A stretch of DNA of 64,000 nucleotides from Halorientalis litorea (GTDB lineage Archaea > Halobacteriota > Halobacteria > Halobacteriales > Haloarculaceae). A program made the translations under genes and the position numbers. The notes below the pieces were generated by a model that worked only from the letters and a program-made list of their open reading frames with translations, was not told the origin of the DNA and ran no database searches. Shown here one piece after another: positions 9,223 through 17,423 of the stretch. Position 1 is the stretch's first letter, and each line of letters begins with the position of its first letter. The DNA lies in the NCBI RefSeq assembly GCF_023028225.1, contig NZ_CP095482.1, positions 868,001 through 932,000 on the forward strand, in the 5' to 3' direction.

Positions 9223-10116
9223 ATGAGCGACGTGGACCTCGACGCCGAGCAGTACGAGAAACACCGAGAAGCAGGCGAAATCCTCGCCGAGGTGCGCAAC
9301 GAGGCCGCAGAGCGCGTCGAGGTCGGGGCGAGCCACCTCGAAATCGCCGAGTGGGCCGAAGAACGCATCCGTGAACTCGGTGGGCAACCGGCGTTCCCGG
9401 TCAACATCAGCATCGACGAGGAGGCGGCCCACGCGACACCGAGCGTCGACGACACGACGACGTTCGGCGAGGACATGGTCAACCTCGACATCGGCGTCCA
9501 CGTCGACGGGTGGCTGGCCGACACAGCCGTCACCGTCGACCTATCCGGGAACCCGGAACTGGCCGAAGCGTCCGAGGAGGCACTCGACGCCGCCCTCGAT
9601 GCGGTCGAGCCGGGCGTGGCGACGGGCGAACTCGGCGCGATAATCGAGGATGTCGTCGATGGCTACGGATACAATCCGGTCGTCAACCTCACCGGCCACG
9701 GACTCGGCCACTGGCAACAGCACACTCCGCCGAACATCCCCAACCGCGCCGTCGAACAGAGTACCGAACTCGAAGTCGGCGATGTCGTCGCCATCGAACC
9801 GTTCGCCACCGACGGCGGCGGCAAGGTCAGCGAGGGGAGCGACGAGGAGATATTCGCACTGGAGAGCGAGGGGTCGGTCCGTAACCGTGCGGCTCGGCAG
9901 GCACTCGAGCAGATAACCGAGGAGTTCCGCACGCTCCCGTTCGCCACCCGGTGGCTGGACGTGAACCGTGCCGAGATGGCACTGCGCCGCCTGAAGCGAC
10001 AGGACATCCTCCACGGCTACCCCGTCCTCAAGGAGTCGGAGGGCTGCCTCGTCAGTCAGAAAGAACACACCGTCATCGTCACCGAGGACGGGTGTGAGGT
10101 CACGACTCGCCTCTGA
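9223..10116 (+). CDS. map: Methionine aminopeptidase, type II
   Basis: Removes the N-terminal Met from nascent proteins in the cytosol. The 297-residue protein shows the archaeal type II layout. The conserved His is in EAAHATP; metal ligands are the Asp residues of VNLDIGVHVDGWLADTA, the His of LTGHGLGHWQQH, the Glu of AIEPFAT and the Glu of QKEHTVIV. The length is normal for haloarchaea. The start MSDVDLDAEQ follows an upstream frame that has no conserved residues. Stand-alone gene. Confidence 0.96.
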   Translation: MSDVDLDAEQYEKHREAGEILAEVRNEAAERVEVGASHLEIAEWAEERIRELGGQPAFPVNISIDEEAAHATPSVDDTTTFGEDMVNLDIGVHVDGWLADTAVTVDLSGNPELAEASEEALDAALDAVEPGVATGELGAIIEDVVDGYGYNPVVNLTGHGLGHWQQHTPPNIPNRAVEQSTELEVGDVVAIEPFATDGGGKVSEGSDEEIFALESEGSVRNRAARQALEQITEEFRTLPFATRWLDVNRAEMALRRLKRQDILHGYPVLKESEGCLVSQKEHTVIVTEDGCEVTTRL

Positions 10117-10201
10117 CGGGCCACTCGTTCACAACTCTAAAAACGCCGGTCGGCAGTCGAAACGGGGGATGTCGAGGGCGGGGAAGTGACAGGGAGTCCC
10201 G

Positions 10202-10402
10202 TTACTGGTTGTTCATCCGGGTCTCAGTCTGGACGCCGCAGACGCGGCATTCGCTGACCCGGTAGGGCTCGCGCGAGAACTCCGCGTTCTTCGCGATGGA
10301 ACTCTCCGTCAGTATCTGCACGGAAACGTCGTGAGGCGTCTCTCGTCCACACTCCGCACAGTCCTCCGTCATCCCCTCTGGGGAACCGTCGATGGCTGAC
10401 AT
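10202..10402 (-). CDS. Small zinc-ribbon protein
   Basis: A 66-residue protein with two CxxC knuckles (CAECGRET and CRVCGVQT) about 35 residues apart, a classic zinc beta-ribbon. It resembles a haloarchaeal small conserved family (DUF7835-like). Such proteins often bind nucleic acid or a partner protein; no specific role can be given. The start MSAIDGSPEG was chosen over an upstream ATG at 10453 whose extension looks non-coding. Confidence 0.75.
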   Translation of the reverse strand: MSAIDGSPEGMTEDCAECGRETPHDVSVQILTESSIAKNAEFSREPYRVSECRVCGVQTETRMNNQ

Positions 10403-10522
10403 TACACCTCGAACTGGGCGAGTGTTCCGCATAAAAACCCCATTCCGTTCCACATCGTTTAGACCGTTTTTCGACAGACGTGACTCGAATTCTACCGCCC
10501 ACGCCCTCAGAATCGCCTAGAC

Positions 10523-10534
10523 TGTTTATAAACA
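10523..10534. promoter_or_regulatory. Perfect 12-bp AT-rich palindrome
   Basis: TGTTTATAAACA is its own reverse complement and sits between the small zinc-ribbon gene and the HIT gene. It could be a bidirectional TATA region or a dimeric regulator site. It is about 140 bp upstream of the HIT start and 120 bp upstream of the zinc-ribbon start. Confidence 0.4.
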
Positions 10535-10578
10535 ATCCTGAGCAGTTTATTCGGTCGAGTTTGGACAAACGGCCGGAG

Positions 10579-10586
10579 TTTTTATA
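10579..10586 (+). promoter_or_regulatory. TATA box of the HIT gene
   Basis: TTTTTATA followed by AGTAG, the strongest TATA-like run before the HIT gene. A start site about 25 bp downstream would give a leader of about 50 nt to the chosen ATG. Confidence 0.5.
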
Positions 10587-10661
10587 AGTAGCCTGTACAC
10601 CCCACTCGGACACGGGACCCGCTTCGTCGGTGATATGGCGGTGGGTGGGCACAGTGCTGGT

Positions 10662-11204
10662 ATGGAGCAGGTGTTCGCCCCGTGGCGCATCGACTGGATA
10701 GAGCGGTCGGACAAGAACGCCGACGTGGAGGGCTGTGTGTTCTGTGCGTTCGCCGACGACGAGGACGAGGCCGAGAACAACGTCGTCGCGCGGAGCGACC
10801 ACGCGTTCGTCCTCCTGAACAACTACCCGTACAACCCCGGGCACGCGATGGTCATCCCCGAACAGCATACCGGGGAGTACGGCGACCTGAGCGACGAGGA
10901 ACTCCTCGACCACGCGCGCCTGAAACAGCGGACCCTCGACGCACTCGACGACGCCATGCATCCGAACGGGTTCAACACCGGGTGTAACCTCGGCGGTGAC
11001 GCGGCCGGCGGGTCCATCGACGACCACCTCCACACGCACGTCGTGCCGCGCTGGGAGGGCGACACCAACTTCATGCCGGTCATCTCCGACACGTCGGTCA
11101 TCGTCGAAGCCGTCGAGGACACCTACGACCGCCTCCACGAGGCCTTCGCCGCCCAGTCCGGGACGACGGTTCCCGGCGAAGGCCGTGCCGTGCGCGTCGA
11201 GTGA
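10662..11204 (+). CDS. HIT-family nucleotide hydrolase/transferase
   Basis: A 180-residue histidine-triad protein. The catalytic triad is visible as HLHTHVVPRW near residue 125, with CVFC near the N-terminus and NYPYNPGHAMVIP upstream as in Fhit-like branches. Members hydrolyse or transfer nucleoside phosphates such as AMP conjugates; the exact substrate cannot be read. The start MEQVFAPWRIDW matches the usual N-terminus; an in-frame ATG at 10635 would add nine residues. Confidence 0.9.
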   Translation: MEQVFAPWRIDWIERSDKNADVEGCVFCAFADDEDEAENNVVARSDHAFVLLNNYPYNPGHAMVIPEQHTGEYGDLSDEELLDHARLKQRTLDALDDAMHPNGFNTGCNLGGDAAGGSIDDHLHTHVVPRWEGDTNFMPVISDTSVIVEAVEDTYDRLHEAFAAQSGTTVPGEGRAVRVE

Positions 11205-11223
11205 CCGACCGCGGTGGGGCGAC

Positions 11224-11230
11224 TTTTTAT
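11224..11230 (+). promoter_or_regulatory. TATA box, CDF transporter (leaderless type)
   Basis: TTTTTAT centred 27 bp before the ATG at 11254, so transcription should begin at or next to the start codon. Confidence 0.55.
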
Positions 11231-11253
11231 CCCCGGTCACGAAAGAGCGGGTA

Positions 11254-12201
11254 ATGGCACGGGCGTCCGCGCTCCGGCGGGTCGGACTTCTCGTCCTCGC
11301 CGTCAACGGTGCTCTCGTCCTCGCCAAGGGAGCGGTGTGGTACCTCACCGGGAGCCTCGCCGTCGGGTCCGAGGCGGTCAACAGCCTCGCGGACACCGCC
11401 TACAGCGTCGTCATCGTCGCCGGCCTCTACCTGACGACACAGCCACCGGATTTCGAGCACCCTCACGGCCACGAGCGTATCGAGCCGTTCGTCGGGTTGT
11501 TCGTCGCCATGGGCATCTTCGCGGCCGGTGGCGTCGTCCTCTGGCAGGCCGGGTCGACGCTCCTGAGCGGCGACGTGACAGTCACCCGGAACCCGGCAGC
11601 GATAGCGGTCCTCGCGGTAGCGGCGGGCGCGAAGTTCCTCCTGTATCGCTACTGTCTGGCGGTCGGTCGGGAACACCGCTCGCCCGCCGTCGTGGCCACG
11701 GCCGTCGACAACCGCAACGACATCCTCACCGCCGTCGCCGCACTCGTGGGGGTCCTCGGTGCGTCAGCTGGGTTCCCGTTGTTGGACCCGGCGGCCGCGC
11801 TCCTCGTCGGTATCGGTATCTTCTACACCGGTATCGAGGTGGTTCGGGACAACGTGGACTACCTCGTCGGGGCCGCCCCACCCGAAGACCTCCGCGCCGA
11901 AATCGTCCGCAGGGTGCTCGCCCATCCCGACGTCGAGGGCGTCCACGACGTCATCGCCCACTACGTCGGCCCGGAAATCGACGTTTCGATGCACATCGAA
12001 GTGGAGGGCGACCGGACGCTCATGGAGGCACACAACATCGAGACCGAAATCATCAGCCGGGTCCAAGACCTCGCGGAGGTCGACGACGTGTTCGTCCACG
12101 TCGACCCGAAAGAGGCCGGGGAGTGGAAAGAGGACACGGACGTGGACCGCCTCGTCGGGGGTCGGTGGGGGGCCGACGGCGGCGGGTCGGAACGCGACTG
12201 A
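11254..12201 (+). CDS. Cation diffusion facilitator (CDF) metal exporter
   Basis: A 315-residue integral membrane protein that exports divalent cations (Zn, Co, Fe or Mn) in exchange for protons. It has about six transmembrane helices; metal-site aspartates lie in helix II (NSLADTAYS) and helix V (VDNRND). The HPHGHE loop near residue 70 is a typical CDF histidine segment. The C-terminal cytosolic domain (VEGVHDVIAHYVGPEIDVSM) is the ferredoxin-like dimer domain. Metal specificity is not deducible. Convergent with the methylthiotransferase. Confidence 0.92.
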   Translation: MARASALRRVGLLVLAVNGALVLAKGAVWYLTGSLAVGSEAVNSLADTAYSVVIVAGLYLTTQPPDFEHPHGHERIEPFVGLFVAMGIFAAGGVVLWQAGSTLLSGDVTVTRNPAAIAVLAVAAGAKFLLYRYCLAVGREHRSPAVVATAVDNRNDILTAVAALVGVLGASAGFPLLDPAAALLVGIGIFYTGIEVVRDNVDYLVGAAPPEDLRAEIVRRVLAHPDVEGVHDVIAHYVGPEIDVSMHIEVEGDRTLMEAHNIETEIISRVQDLAEVDDVFVHVDPKEAGEWKEDTDVDRLVGGRWGADGGGSERD

Positions 12202-12212
12202 GCGGCGGGCGT

Positions 12213-13475
12213 CTACAGCGGTTCGCCGAACGCGTAGACGGTGTTGTGGCTCGTGATTTCGACATCGACCGTGTCACCCACCGAGAGTCCGCGTGTCTCG
12301 CCGTCCGCGACGACCACCTGCCGGTAGGCCTCGTCGTAGCCGACCAGCGACTCCTCGCGCCCGTCCTCCGTGAGCAGGACCGACTGTTCGGTGCCGACCA
12401 TCGACTCGTAGGCGTCGGCCACCACGTCCATCTTCAGTTCGGTCATTTCCTTCGAGCGGTCCTTCTTCGTCTGCCCGCCCAGGCCCTTCATGTCGTCGGC
12501 GTCCGTACCGGGCCGTTTGGAGAACCGCGTGACGTTTATTTTCTCGGGCCGCGTCTCGCCCAGGAGTGCGAGGCTCTGTGCGTGGTCTTCGGGTTCTTCG
12601 GTGGGGAACCCGGCGATAAAGTCCGTCGAGAGCGTCCAGTAGTCCAGGTACTCGTCGAACGTCTCGACTACCTCGACGTACTCCGCGACGGAGTGTTGGC
12701 GGCGCATATCCGCGAGTACGTCGTCGCTCCCCGACTGGACCGGCGCGTGCAGGAAGTTGTACAGTTTCTCGTTCTCGGCGAACACGCGTGCCAACTCCTC
12801 GCGGACACCGTGGACGCCCTTCGGGTTCGCCATCCCGACCCGGACGCGGAACTCTCCTTCGAGGGCACAGATGCGGTCGAGCAGTTCCGGGAGGAGACTC
12901 TCGCCGTGATTGCGGTCCCAGCCGTAGACGCCGGTGTCCTGTCCAGTGATACGTATCTCCTTCGCGCCCGCGTGGACGAGCGAGCGCGCTTTCTCGACGT
13001 TTTCCTCGACAGATGGGCTGTCGATACGCCCGGTTGCCTGCTTCGTGATGCAGTACGAGCAGTCGCTCATACAGCCACGGGCGATGGGGAGGATGCCGAC
13101 GACGCCGTTCAGGACCGGTTCGGTGTCGGGGGTCACGGTCGGACACTCGCCATTCAGAACGTGTTCCGGGACATCGTCCCAGTGGAGGACTTCGGCGTCT
13201 ACGTCGTCGGCGTCCCGGAACATATCACCCTGTGCCAGTGCCATACAGCCAGTCACGACGAGGTCACCTGGCGTCTCGGCGTCGAGTTCCGCGGCCCGGC
13301 GGAGCATGTTGCGCTCCGTCTTCTCCAAGACCGTACAGGTGTTGAGGATGGCAACGTCGGCCTCCTCGGGGCCGTCGGCGGGGTGGTGGCCGCCGTCTCT
13401 GAGTGCCCGCTCTATCTGCTGGGTCTCACCTCTGTTGGAGGTACACCCGTACGTCTCGATGTGGTAGCGGGCCAT
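12213..13475 (-). CDS. tRNA t6A37 methylthiotransferase (MiaB/CDKAL1 family)
   Basis: Radical-SAM enzyme that thiomethylates modified A37 next to the tRNA anticodon. In its 420 residues, the N-terminal cluster domain carries its three Cys (YGCTSN, NTCTV, VTGCMA). The radical-SAM triad CMSDCSYC lies near residue 140 and a TRAM domain ends the protein. The archaeal enzymes group with the CDKAL1 branch acting on t6A rather than MiaB acting on i6A; that specificity is family knowledge, not proved here. The start MARYHIETYGC is immediately before the conserved domain. Confidence 0.9.
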   Translation of the reverse strand: MARYHIETYGCTSNRGETQQIERALRDGGHHPADGPEEADVAILNTCTVLEKTERNMLRRAAELDAETPGDLVVTGCMALAQGDMFRDADDVDAEVLHWDDVPEHVLNGECPTVTPDTEPVLNGVVGILPIARGCMSDCSYCITKQATGRIDSPSVEENVEKARSLVHAGAKEIRITGQDTGVYGWDRNHGESLLPELLDRICALEGEFRVRVGMANPKGVHGVREELARVFAENEKLYNFLHAPVQSGSDDVLADMRRQHSVAEYVEVVETFDEYLDYWTLSTDFIAGFPTEEPEDHAQSLALLGETRPEKINVTRFSKRPGTDADDMKGLGGQTKKDRSKEMTELKMDVVADAYESMVGTEQSVLLTEDGREESLVGYDEAYRQVVVADGETRGLSVGDTVDVEITSHNTVYAFGEPL

Positions 13476-13677
13476 CACCGATACCTTTCGTCCGGGCGGG
13501 CAAAAGGGCGACGAATCACCCGTCAGTAGCGGGGTACGTACCACGTCGGTCGGATAGGTTGGGGTTGCTCCGGGTAACGTCGGGCACATGCTGTCATGGT
13601 AGTGTATAACTAATCCTGTCGGGGGTAACGCCACAACCGCGTTGCTGCTCCCGGACCCCCACCGGGCTTCATCACAC

Positions 13678-14181
13678 ATGACAGGACGAACATTGCTCGT
13701 GGTACTCGTCGCGCTCGCGCTCGCCGTGGGCGCGGGCCCCGTACAGGCACAAGTATCGACCCCGAACAACGGGACCGGCGACAGCCCCCTCGATACGGAG
13801 CCCAACGACGGTTTCGCGAACGCGACGGCAGTCGGTGACGGGACGTACGGGGGCCTCACTATCACCGAGGGCGACGTCGACGTGTACGCCGTGAACGTCA
13901 CCGCCGGACAGCAGCTCTCGGCCCGTATCGAGTTCGAGAGTAGCGTCGGAGATTTGGACATGGTACTCGTCGACCCGGACCGCGTGGTGCCGCTCGCGGT
14001 GAGCGACGGCATCGCCGACAACGAGTCGATTACCTACGTCCCCCGGACGAACGCGACTTACTACGTCGGCGTGTACGGGTTCGCGAACGCCACGGGGTCG
14101 TACACGCTCACGGTGAACGGCACGGCGGAAGATGCCCGCGATGAAACCGCTGAAACACCGGTTTTCGAGCCGATTGGCTGA
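13678..14181 (+). CDS. Secreted PPC-domain protein
   Basis: A 167-residue exported protein with a Sec signal peptide (LLVVLVALALAVGAGPVQAQ) and one bacterial pre-peptidase C-terminal (PPC) domain: EPNDGFANATAVGDGTY, DVDVYAVNVTAGQQ, TYYVGVYGFANATGSYTLTV. It carries several N-glycosylation sequons. PPC domains normally accompany secreted proteases, but here the domain is alone, so a binding or structural role is more likely. A TATA-like GTATAACTAATC lies near 13600-13612. Confidence 0.8.
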   Translation: MTGRTLLVVLVALALAVGAGPVQAQVSTPNNGTGDSPLDTEPNDGFANATAVGDGTYGGLTITEGDVDVYAVNVTAGQQLSARIEFESSVGDLDMVLVDPDRVVPLAVSDGIADNESITYVPRTNATYYVGVYGFANATGSYTLTVNGTAEDARDETAETPVFEPIG

Positions 14182-14192
14182 GAGTCGCCGGG

Positions 14193-14834
14193 CTACACGC
14201 CGTCTGTCGCCTCGCGCCACTCCCGAGCGATTGTCGCCCCACTGCTCGCCCCGATTCGCTCGGCCCCGGCGTCGAACATCGCTTCGGCCCGCTCCCACGA
14301 CCCGATACCGCCGCTGGCTTTGACCGGGCGGTGCGCCGCCATCCGCTCGACGGCCGACACCGTCGCGCCGCCGTCCGCGAACCCGGTGGCCGTCTTGAGT
14401 ATGTCGGCGTCGGCGTCGGCCGCCAGTTCACAGGCACGGTCCAGTTCCGCGTCGGTCAACAGCGGTGCCTCGACGATGACTTTCACCGGCGCGGAGACGG
14501 CGGCGACCGTCTCCGCGATGTCGCGGCGATACGCGTCGTCGGCACCGGCTTTCAGCAGGCCGGCGTTCGCAACGACGTCGAGTTCGTCGGCACCGTCCGT
14601 GCGGGCCTGTTCGGCTTCCGCGACTTTGACTCCGGTCTCGTGTTGGCCGTGTGGGAACCCCACGACGGTTGCCACGGTGGTGTCCGGCGCGTAGTTCGTC
14701 GCCAAGTCGACGTGACAGGGCGGAACGCACGCGTTCATTCCGTGTTCGATAGCCTCGTCGAGACAGGAGAGAACCGCCTCGTCAGTCGTCGTCGGACCGA
14801 GAACCGTGTGGTCGATACGCGCCGGAACGTCCAT
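14193..14834 (-). CDS. deoC: Deoxyribose-phosphate aldolase
   Basis: Cleaves 2-deoxyribose 5-phosphate to glyceraldehyde 3-phosphate and acetaldehyde, the last step of deoxynucleoside breakdown. The 213-residue TIM barrel has [14 protein letters not shown], the Schiff-base Lys in ILKTATGF and the second catalytic Lys in [10 protein letters not shown]. Length is normal. Uridine phosphorylase, which feeds the same pathway, lies 1.8 kb away on the other strand. Confidence 0.95.
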   Translation of the reverse strand: MDVPARIDHTVLGPTTTDEAVLSCLDEAIEHGMNACVPPCHVDLATNYAPDTTVATVVGFPHGQHETGVKVAEAEQARTDGADELDVVANAGLLKAGADDAYRRDIAETVAAVSAPVKVIVEAPLLTDAELDRACELAADADADILKTATGFADGGATVSAVERMAAHRPVKASGGIGSWERAEAMFDAGAERIGASSGATIAREWREATDGV

Positions 14835-14913
14835 GCCTCCGATAGTCGGAGTGAGGACAAAAAGCCGGTGTGTGGACCGGAACCCTTTCGGTAGGGGACA
14901 CGCCCTCTCAGAT

Positions 14914-15750
14914 ATGTTCAACGTCGTCGCAGGGATACTGCCCAGCGGCCTCGTCGTCCCGCCGGTGCCGTATCTGGTCGTGCTCCTCGTTGGAAGCGTC
15001 GCCGTCGGTGGAGCCCTCGCCGTGCTCCGCCCCCGCGTCACCGACCGCGTCGTCGTCGGCTTCGCACCGTGGATGGTCGTCGGAGCGGCACTCCACGCGC
15101 TCGTCCAACTCGACGCCGCGCCGCCCCAACTCGTGCCGCTGTTCGCCGCGCCAGCGGTGTACGTGACGACGTTCCTCGTCGCAGGCGGCGTCTGGGCAGC
15201 GTTCGCGGCAGCAGACGGAGAGCGGGTCGCGGTCGGTATCGGGTCGGTCGGTGTCGTCACCGGGGTGGTTGCGGTAGCCACGGTACTCCGAGTCGGAGTC
15301 AGTCGCGGAACGGTCAGTGTGGTGTATCCAGTCGCCGGCCTCGTCGCGAGTCTCGCCCTCGCCGCGGGTGCCTACTGGCTCCTCGGACGCGTCTACGAGT
15401 CCGTCCCGGAACGGGTTGGAGCCGTGGGGCCGGTCGTCGTGTTCGGACACGCGCTCGACGGCGTCTCCACTGCCATCGGCGTCGACCTGTTCGGCGTCGG
15501 GGAGCGAAGCCCGCTGCCGCGGGCGATAATGGAGTTCGCTGGCGCGCTTCCAACGGAACCGGTCATCGGGAGCGGGTGGCTGTTCGTCCTCGTCAAACTG
15601 GGTATCGGTACCGGCGTCCTCGTCCTGTTCACGGACTTCGCCGAAGCGGAACCGACACAGGCGAACGCGCTCCTCGGAGTCGTTGCGGCGGTGGGTCTCG
15701 GCCCCGGAGCCCACAACCTCCTGTTGTTCACTGCTGTAGGAGGCCTTTGA
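14914..15750 (+). CDS. DUF63-family membrane protein
   Basis: A 278-residue archaeal integral membrane protein with about seven or eight hydrophobic segments. It has the [17 protein letters not shown] and LPRAIMEFA stretches I associate with the DUF63 family. The conserved His, Asp and Glu inside membrane segments are compatible with enzyme or metal chemistry in the membrane, but no function is known. Divergent from deoC. Confidence 0.8.
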   Translation: MFNVVAGILPSGLVVPPVPYLVVLLVGSVAVGGALAVLRPRVTDRVVVGFAPWMVVGAALHALVQLDAAPPQLVPLFAAPAVYVTTFLVAGGVWAAFAAADGERVAVGIGSVGVVTGVVAVATVLRVGVSRGTVSVVYPVAGLVASLALAAGAYWLLGRVYESVPERVGAVGPVVVFGHALDGVSTAIGVDLFGVGERSPLPRAIMEFAGALPTEPVIGSGWLFVLVKLGIGTGVLVLFTDFAEAEPTQANALLGVVAAVGLGPGAHNLLLFTAVGGL

Positions 15751-15974
15751 GTGCGTTCGGAAAGGAGAAACGTCGGGATGAGGGGGAACCGCGGCCCGGT
15801 GGTGTTGGACGGGGGTCGGGTCGGGGTTTCGGATACGTGGACAGAGAGCAGGGACGAGCATCCCCGCAGTCCCACGCTCCTACTTCCCGTTGAGAGAGCC
15901 AAGAACATAAACCTTGCCTGCCGTGAAGCTTATTTCGCGCATACGAAGTGGCTATCTTGCGTGATTATACTCCC

Positions 15975-15984
15975 CAAACTTAAT
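15975..15984 (+). promoter_or_regulatory. TATA-like box before the wHTH membrane protein
   Basis: AAACTTAATG about 30 bp before the ATG at 16010. The whole upstream 100 bp is unusually AT-rich (for example GAAGCTTATTTC and GATTATAC), which may mark a regulated promoter. Confidence 0.4.
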
Positions 15985-16009
15985 GCGGACACACGAAATA
16001 TGCAGGTGT

Positions 16010-16603
16010 ATGCCTTCAGGAGCGGGGTCGGACGACTACCCACAGGCACCAGCCCAGAAGGCCCGCGACGAGAACATCGTCGCGGTGTTCGAGACGACAG
16101 ACGACCCCGTACTGACGACGTCTGAGGTAGCCGACGAACTCCCTATCGGAAAGCGAGCGACGCTCAATCGGCTGGAGAGTCTCGTCGAGCGTGGTGAACT
16201 CGAATCGAAGGACGTGGGTGTCGGCCGCGTGTGGTGGCAGATGACGCCCGAGCCAGTACCAGCGTCGCCACCGGAGCAGTCGGTCCCCGAAAGCGGTCCC
16301 GCACCCGGAACAGAACTCGATGCGGCGGAGTCGGAGAGTGCCCGGTGGTCGTTCGTCGGGAGCCTCGGTCGGCACTCGATTTATGCCGGTATCTTCGTGT
16401 TCGGGTTGTTGATGGCCGAATCGGTGACGCCCCAGCAGTTGCTCCCGATACCGGTAACTCGTCTGTTCCTGACCGCATTCGTGTTCTTCCTCATCGGATT
16501 CCCGGCTCGCGGCCTCTACCGGCTGAAGCAGTTCCTCGATACACACGACGGCATTCCCTACGTCGAGTCGCTCCTCGGGGGCGACGACGACGCCGTAGCA
16601 TAG
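16010..16603 (+). CDS. Winged-helix protein with C-terminal membrane helices
   Basis: A 197-residue protein. Residues about 20-75 form a winged HTH (LTTSEVADELPIGKRATLNRLESLVERGELESKD begins this domain), then a Pro-rich linker and two hydrophobic helices (IYAGIFVFGLLMAE and LFLTAFVFFLIGFPARGL). The architecture resembles haloarchaeal membrane-tethered regulators; the signal and target genes are unknown. Start chosen at MPSGAGSDD, since the upstream alternative adds only basic, non-conserved residues. Confidence 0.75.
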   Translation: MPSGAGSDDYPQAPAQKARDENIVAVFETTDDPVLTTSEVADELPIGKRATLNRLESLVERGELESKDVGVGRVWWQMTPEPVPASPPEQSVPESGPAPGTELDAAESESARWSFVGSLGRHSIYAGIFVFGLLMAESVTPQQLLPIPVTRLFLTAFVFFLIGFPARGLYRLKQFLDTHDGIPYVESLLGGDDDAVA

Positions 16604-16658
16604 CCGCGTCGCTATCGCGACTGACAGCCGTTTTGTAGCCGGTCGCCCAAACGACGGT

Positions 16659-17384
16659 ATGGCGAAACAGCCACACCTCCTCGTCGAATCGGGCGACCTC
16701 CACGACATCGCGCTCGTCCCGGGCGACCCCGACAGAGTCGACCGCATCGCCAACCACTGTGACGAGTCGACCGTCGTCGCACAGAACCGGGAGTACAGAC
16801 TCGTCAACGCGACGTACGAGGGGCGCGACCTGACGATTTGCTCGACCGGTATCGGGTCGCCGTCCGCCGCAGTCGCCATCGAGGAACTCGACGCCGTCGG
16901 CGTCGAAACCGTCATCCGGGTGGGGACGACCGGCGCGTTGCAGTCGGGCATCGAAATCGGAGACATGGTCGTAGCGACGGGCGCGGGCAAAGACGAGGGG
17001 ACGACGAAGCGATACGAGAGTGAGACGGTACCAGCCGTGCCGGACTACGCGGTGCTCTCGGAACTGGTCGATGCGGCAGAGCGGAACGACGAGGACGTGC
17101 ACGTCGGGCCGATAGTCACGGACGACGCGTTCTACGCGGAGACAGAGGAGTACGTCGCGGACTGGGAAGCCGCCGGGCTGCTGGCAGTCGAGATGGAAGC
17201 CGCCGCGATATTCTCGCTCGCTCGCCGCCGCGGGATGCGTGCTGGAGCCATCTGTACGGTCGACGGCAACTTGGTGGAGGGAACGCAGAAGGGCGAAACG
17301 GACGACGGAGAGTTACCTTCGAAGGCAAAGAACAACGTCGAGCGGGCGATTCGGCTCAGTCTCGACGCGGCGACGCGGTTGTAA
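16659..17384 (+). CDS. udp: Uridine/nucleoside phosphorylase
   Basis: Phosphorolytically splits nucleosides to base and (deoxy)ribose 1-phosphate. The 241-residue PNP/UDP family protein has LVPGDPDRVD at the N-terminus (phosphate loop), STGIGSPSAAVAIEEL, RVGTTGALQ and the ribose-binding VEMEAAAIF. These fit the UDP branch. TTTTGTAG about 27 bp upstream makes a leaderless transcript likely. It supplies sugar phosphates to deoC and nucleoside salvage. Confidence 0.9.
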   Translation: MAKQPHLLVESGDLHDIALVPGDPDRVDRIANHCDESTVVAQNREYRLVNATYEGRDLTICSTGIGSPSAAVAIEELDAVGVETVIRVGTTGALQSGIEIGDMVVATGAGKDEGTTKRYESETVPAVPDYAVLSELVDAAERNDEDVHVGPIVTDDAFYAETEEYVADWEAAGLLAVEMEAAAIFSLARRRGMRAGAICTVDGNLVEGTQKGETDDGELPSKAKNNVERAIRLSLDAATRL

Positions 17385-17423
17385 GGTCACAACCGCTTTG
17401 TGTCAGCCAGCGTATTGACTACC

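Noticed and set aside
11214-13529. Very long plus-strand frame of about 770 residues
   Set aside because: It is extremely arginine-rich over the CDF gene, runs antisense to the methylthiotransferase gene, has no motif, and overlaps two well-supported genes.
12213-14021. N-terminal extension of the tRNA methylthiotransferase
   Set aside because: The extra 182 codons are antisense to the PPC-protein gene and lack conservation; the start at 13475 fits the family.
15751-16125. 124-residue plus-strand frame between DUF63 and wHTH genes
   Set aside because: Overlaps the AT-rich promoter region and the wHTH coding region in another frame; no motif.
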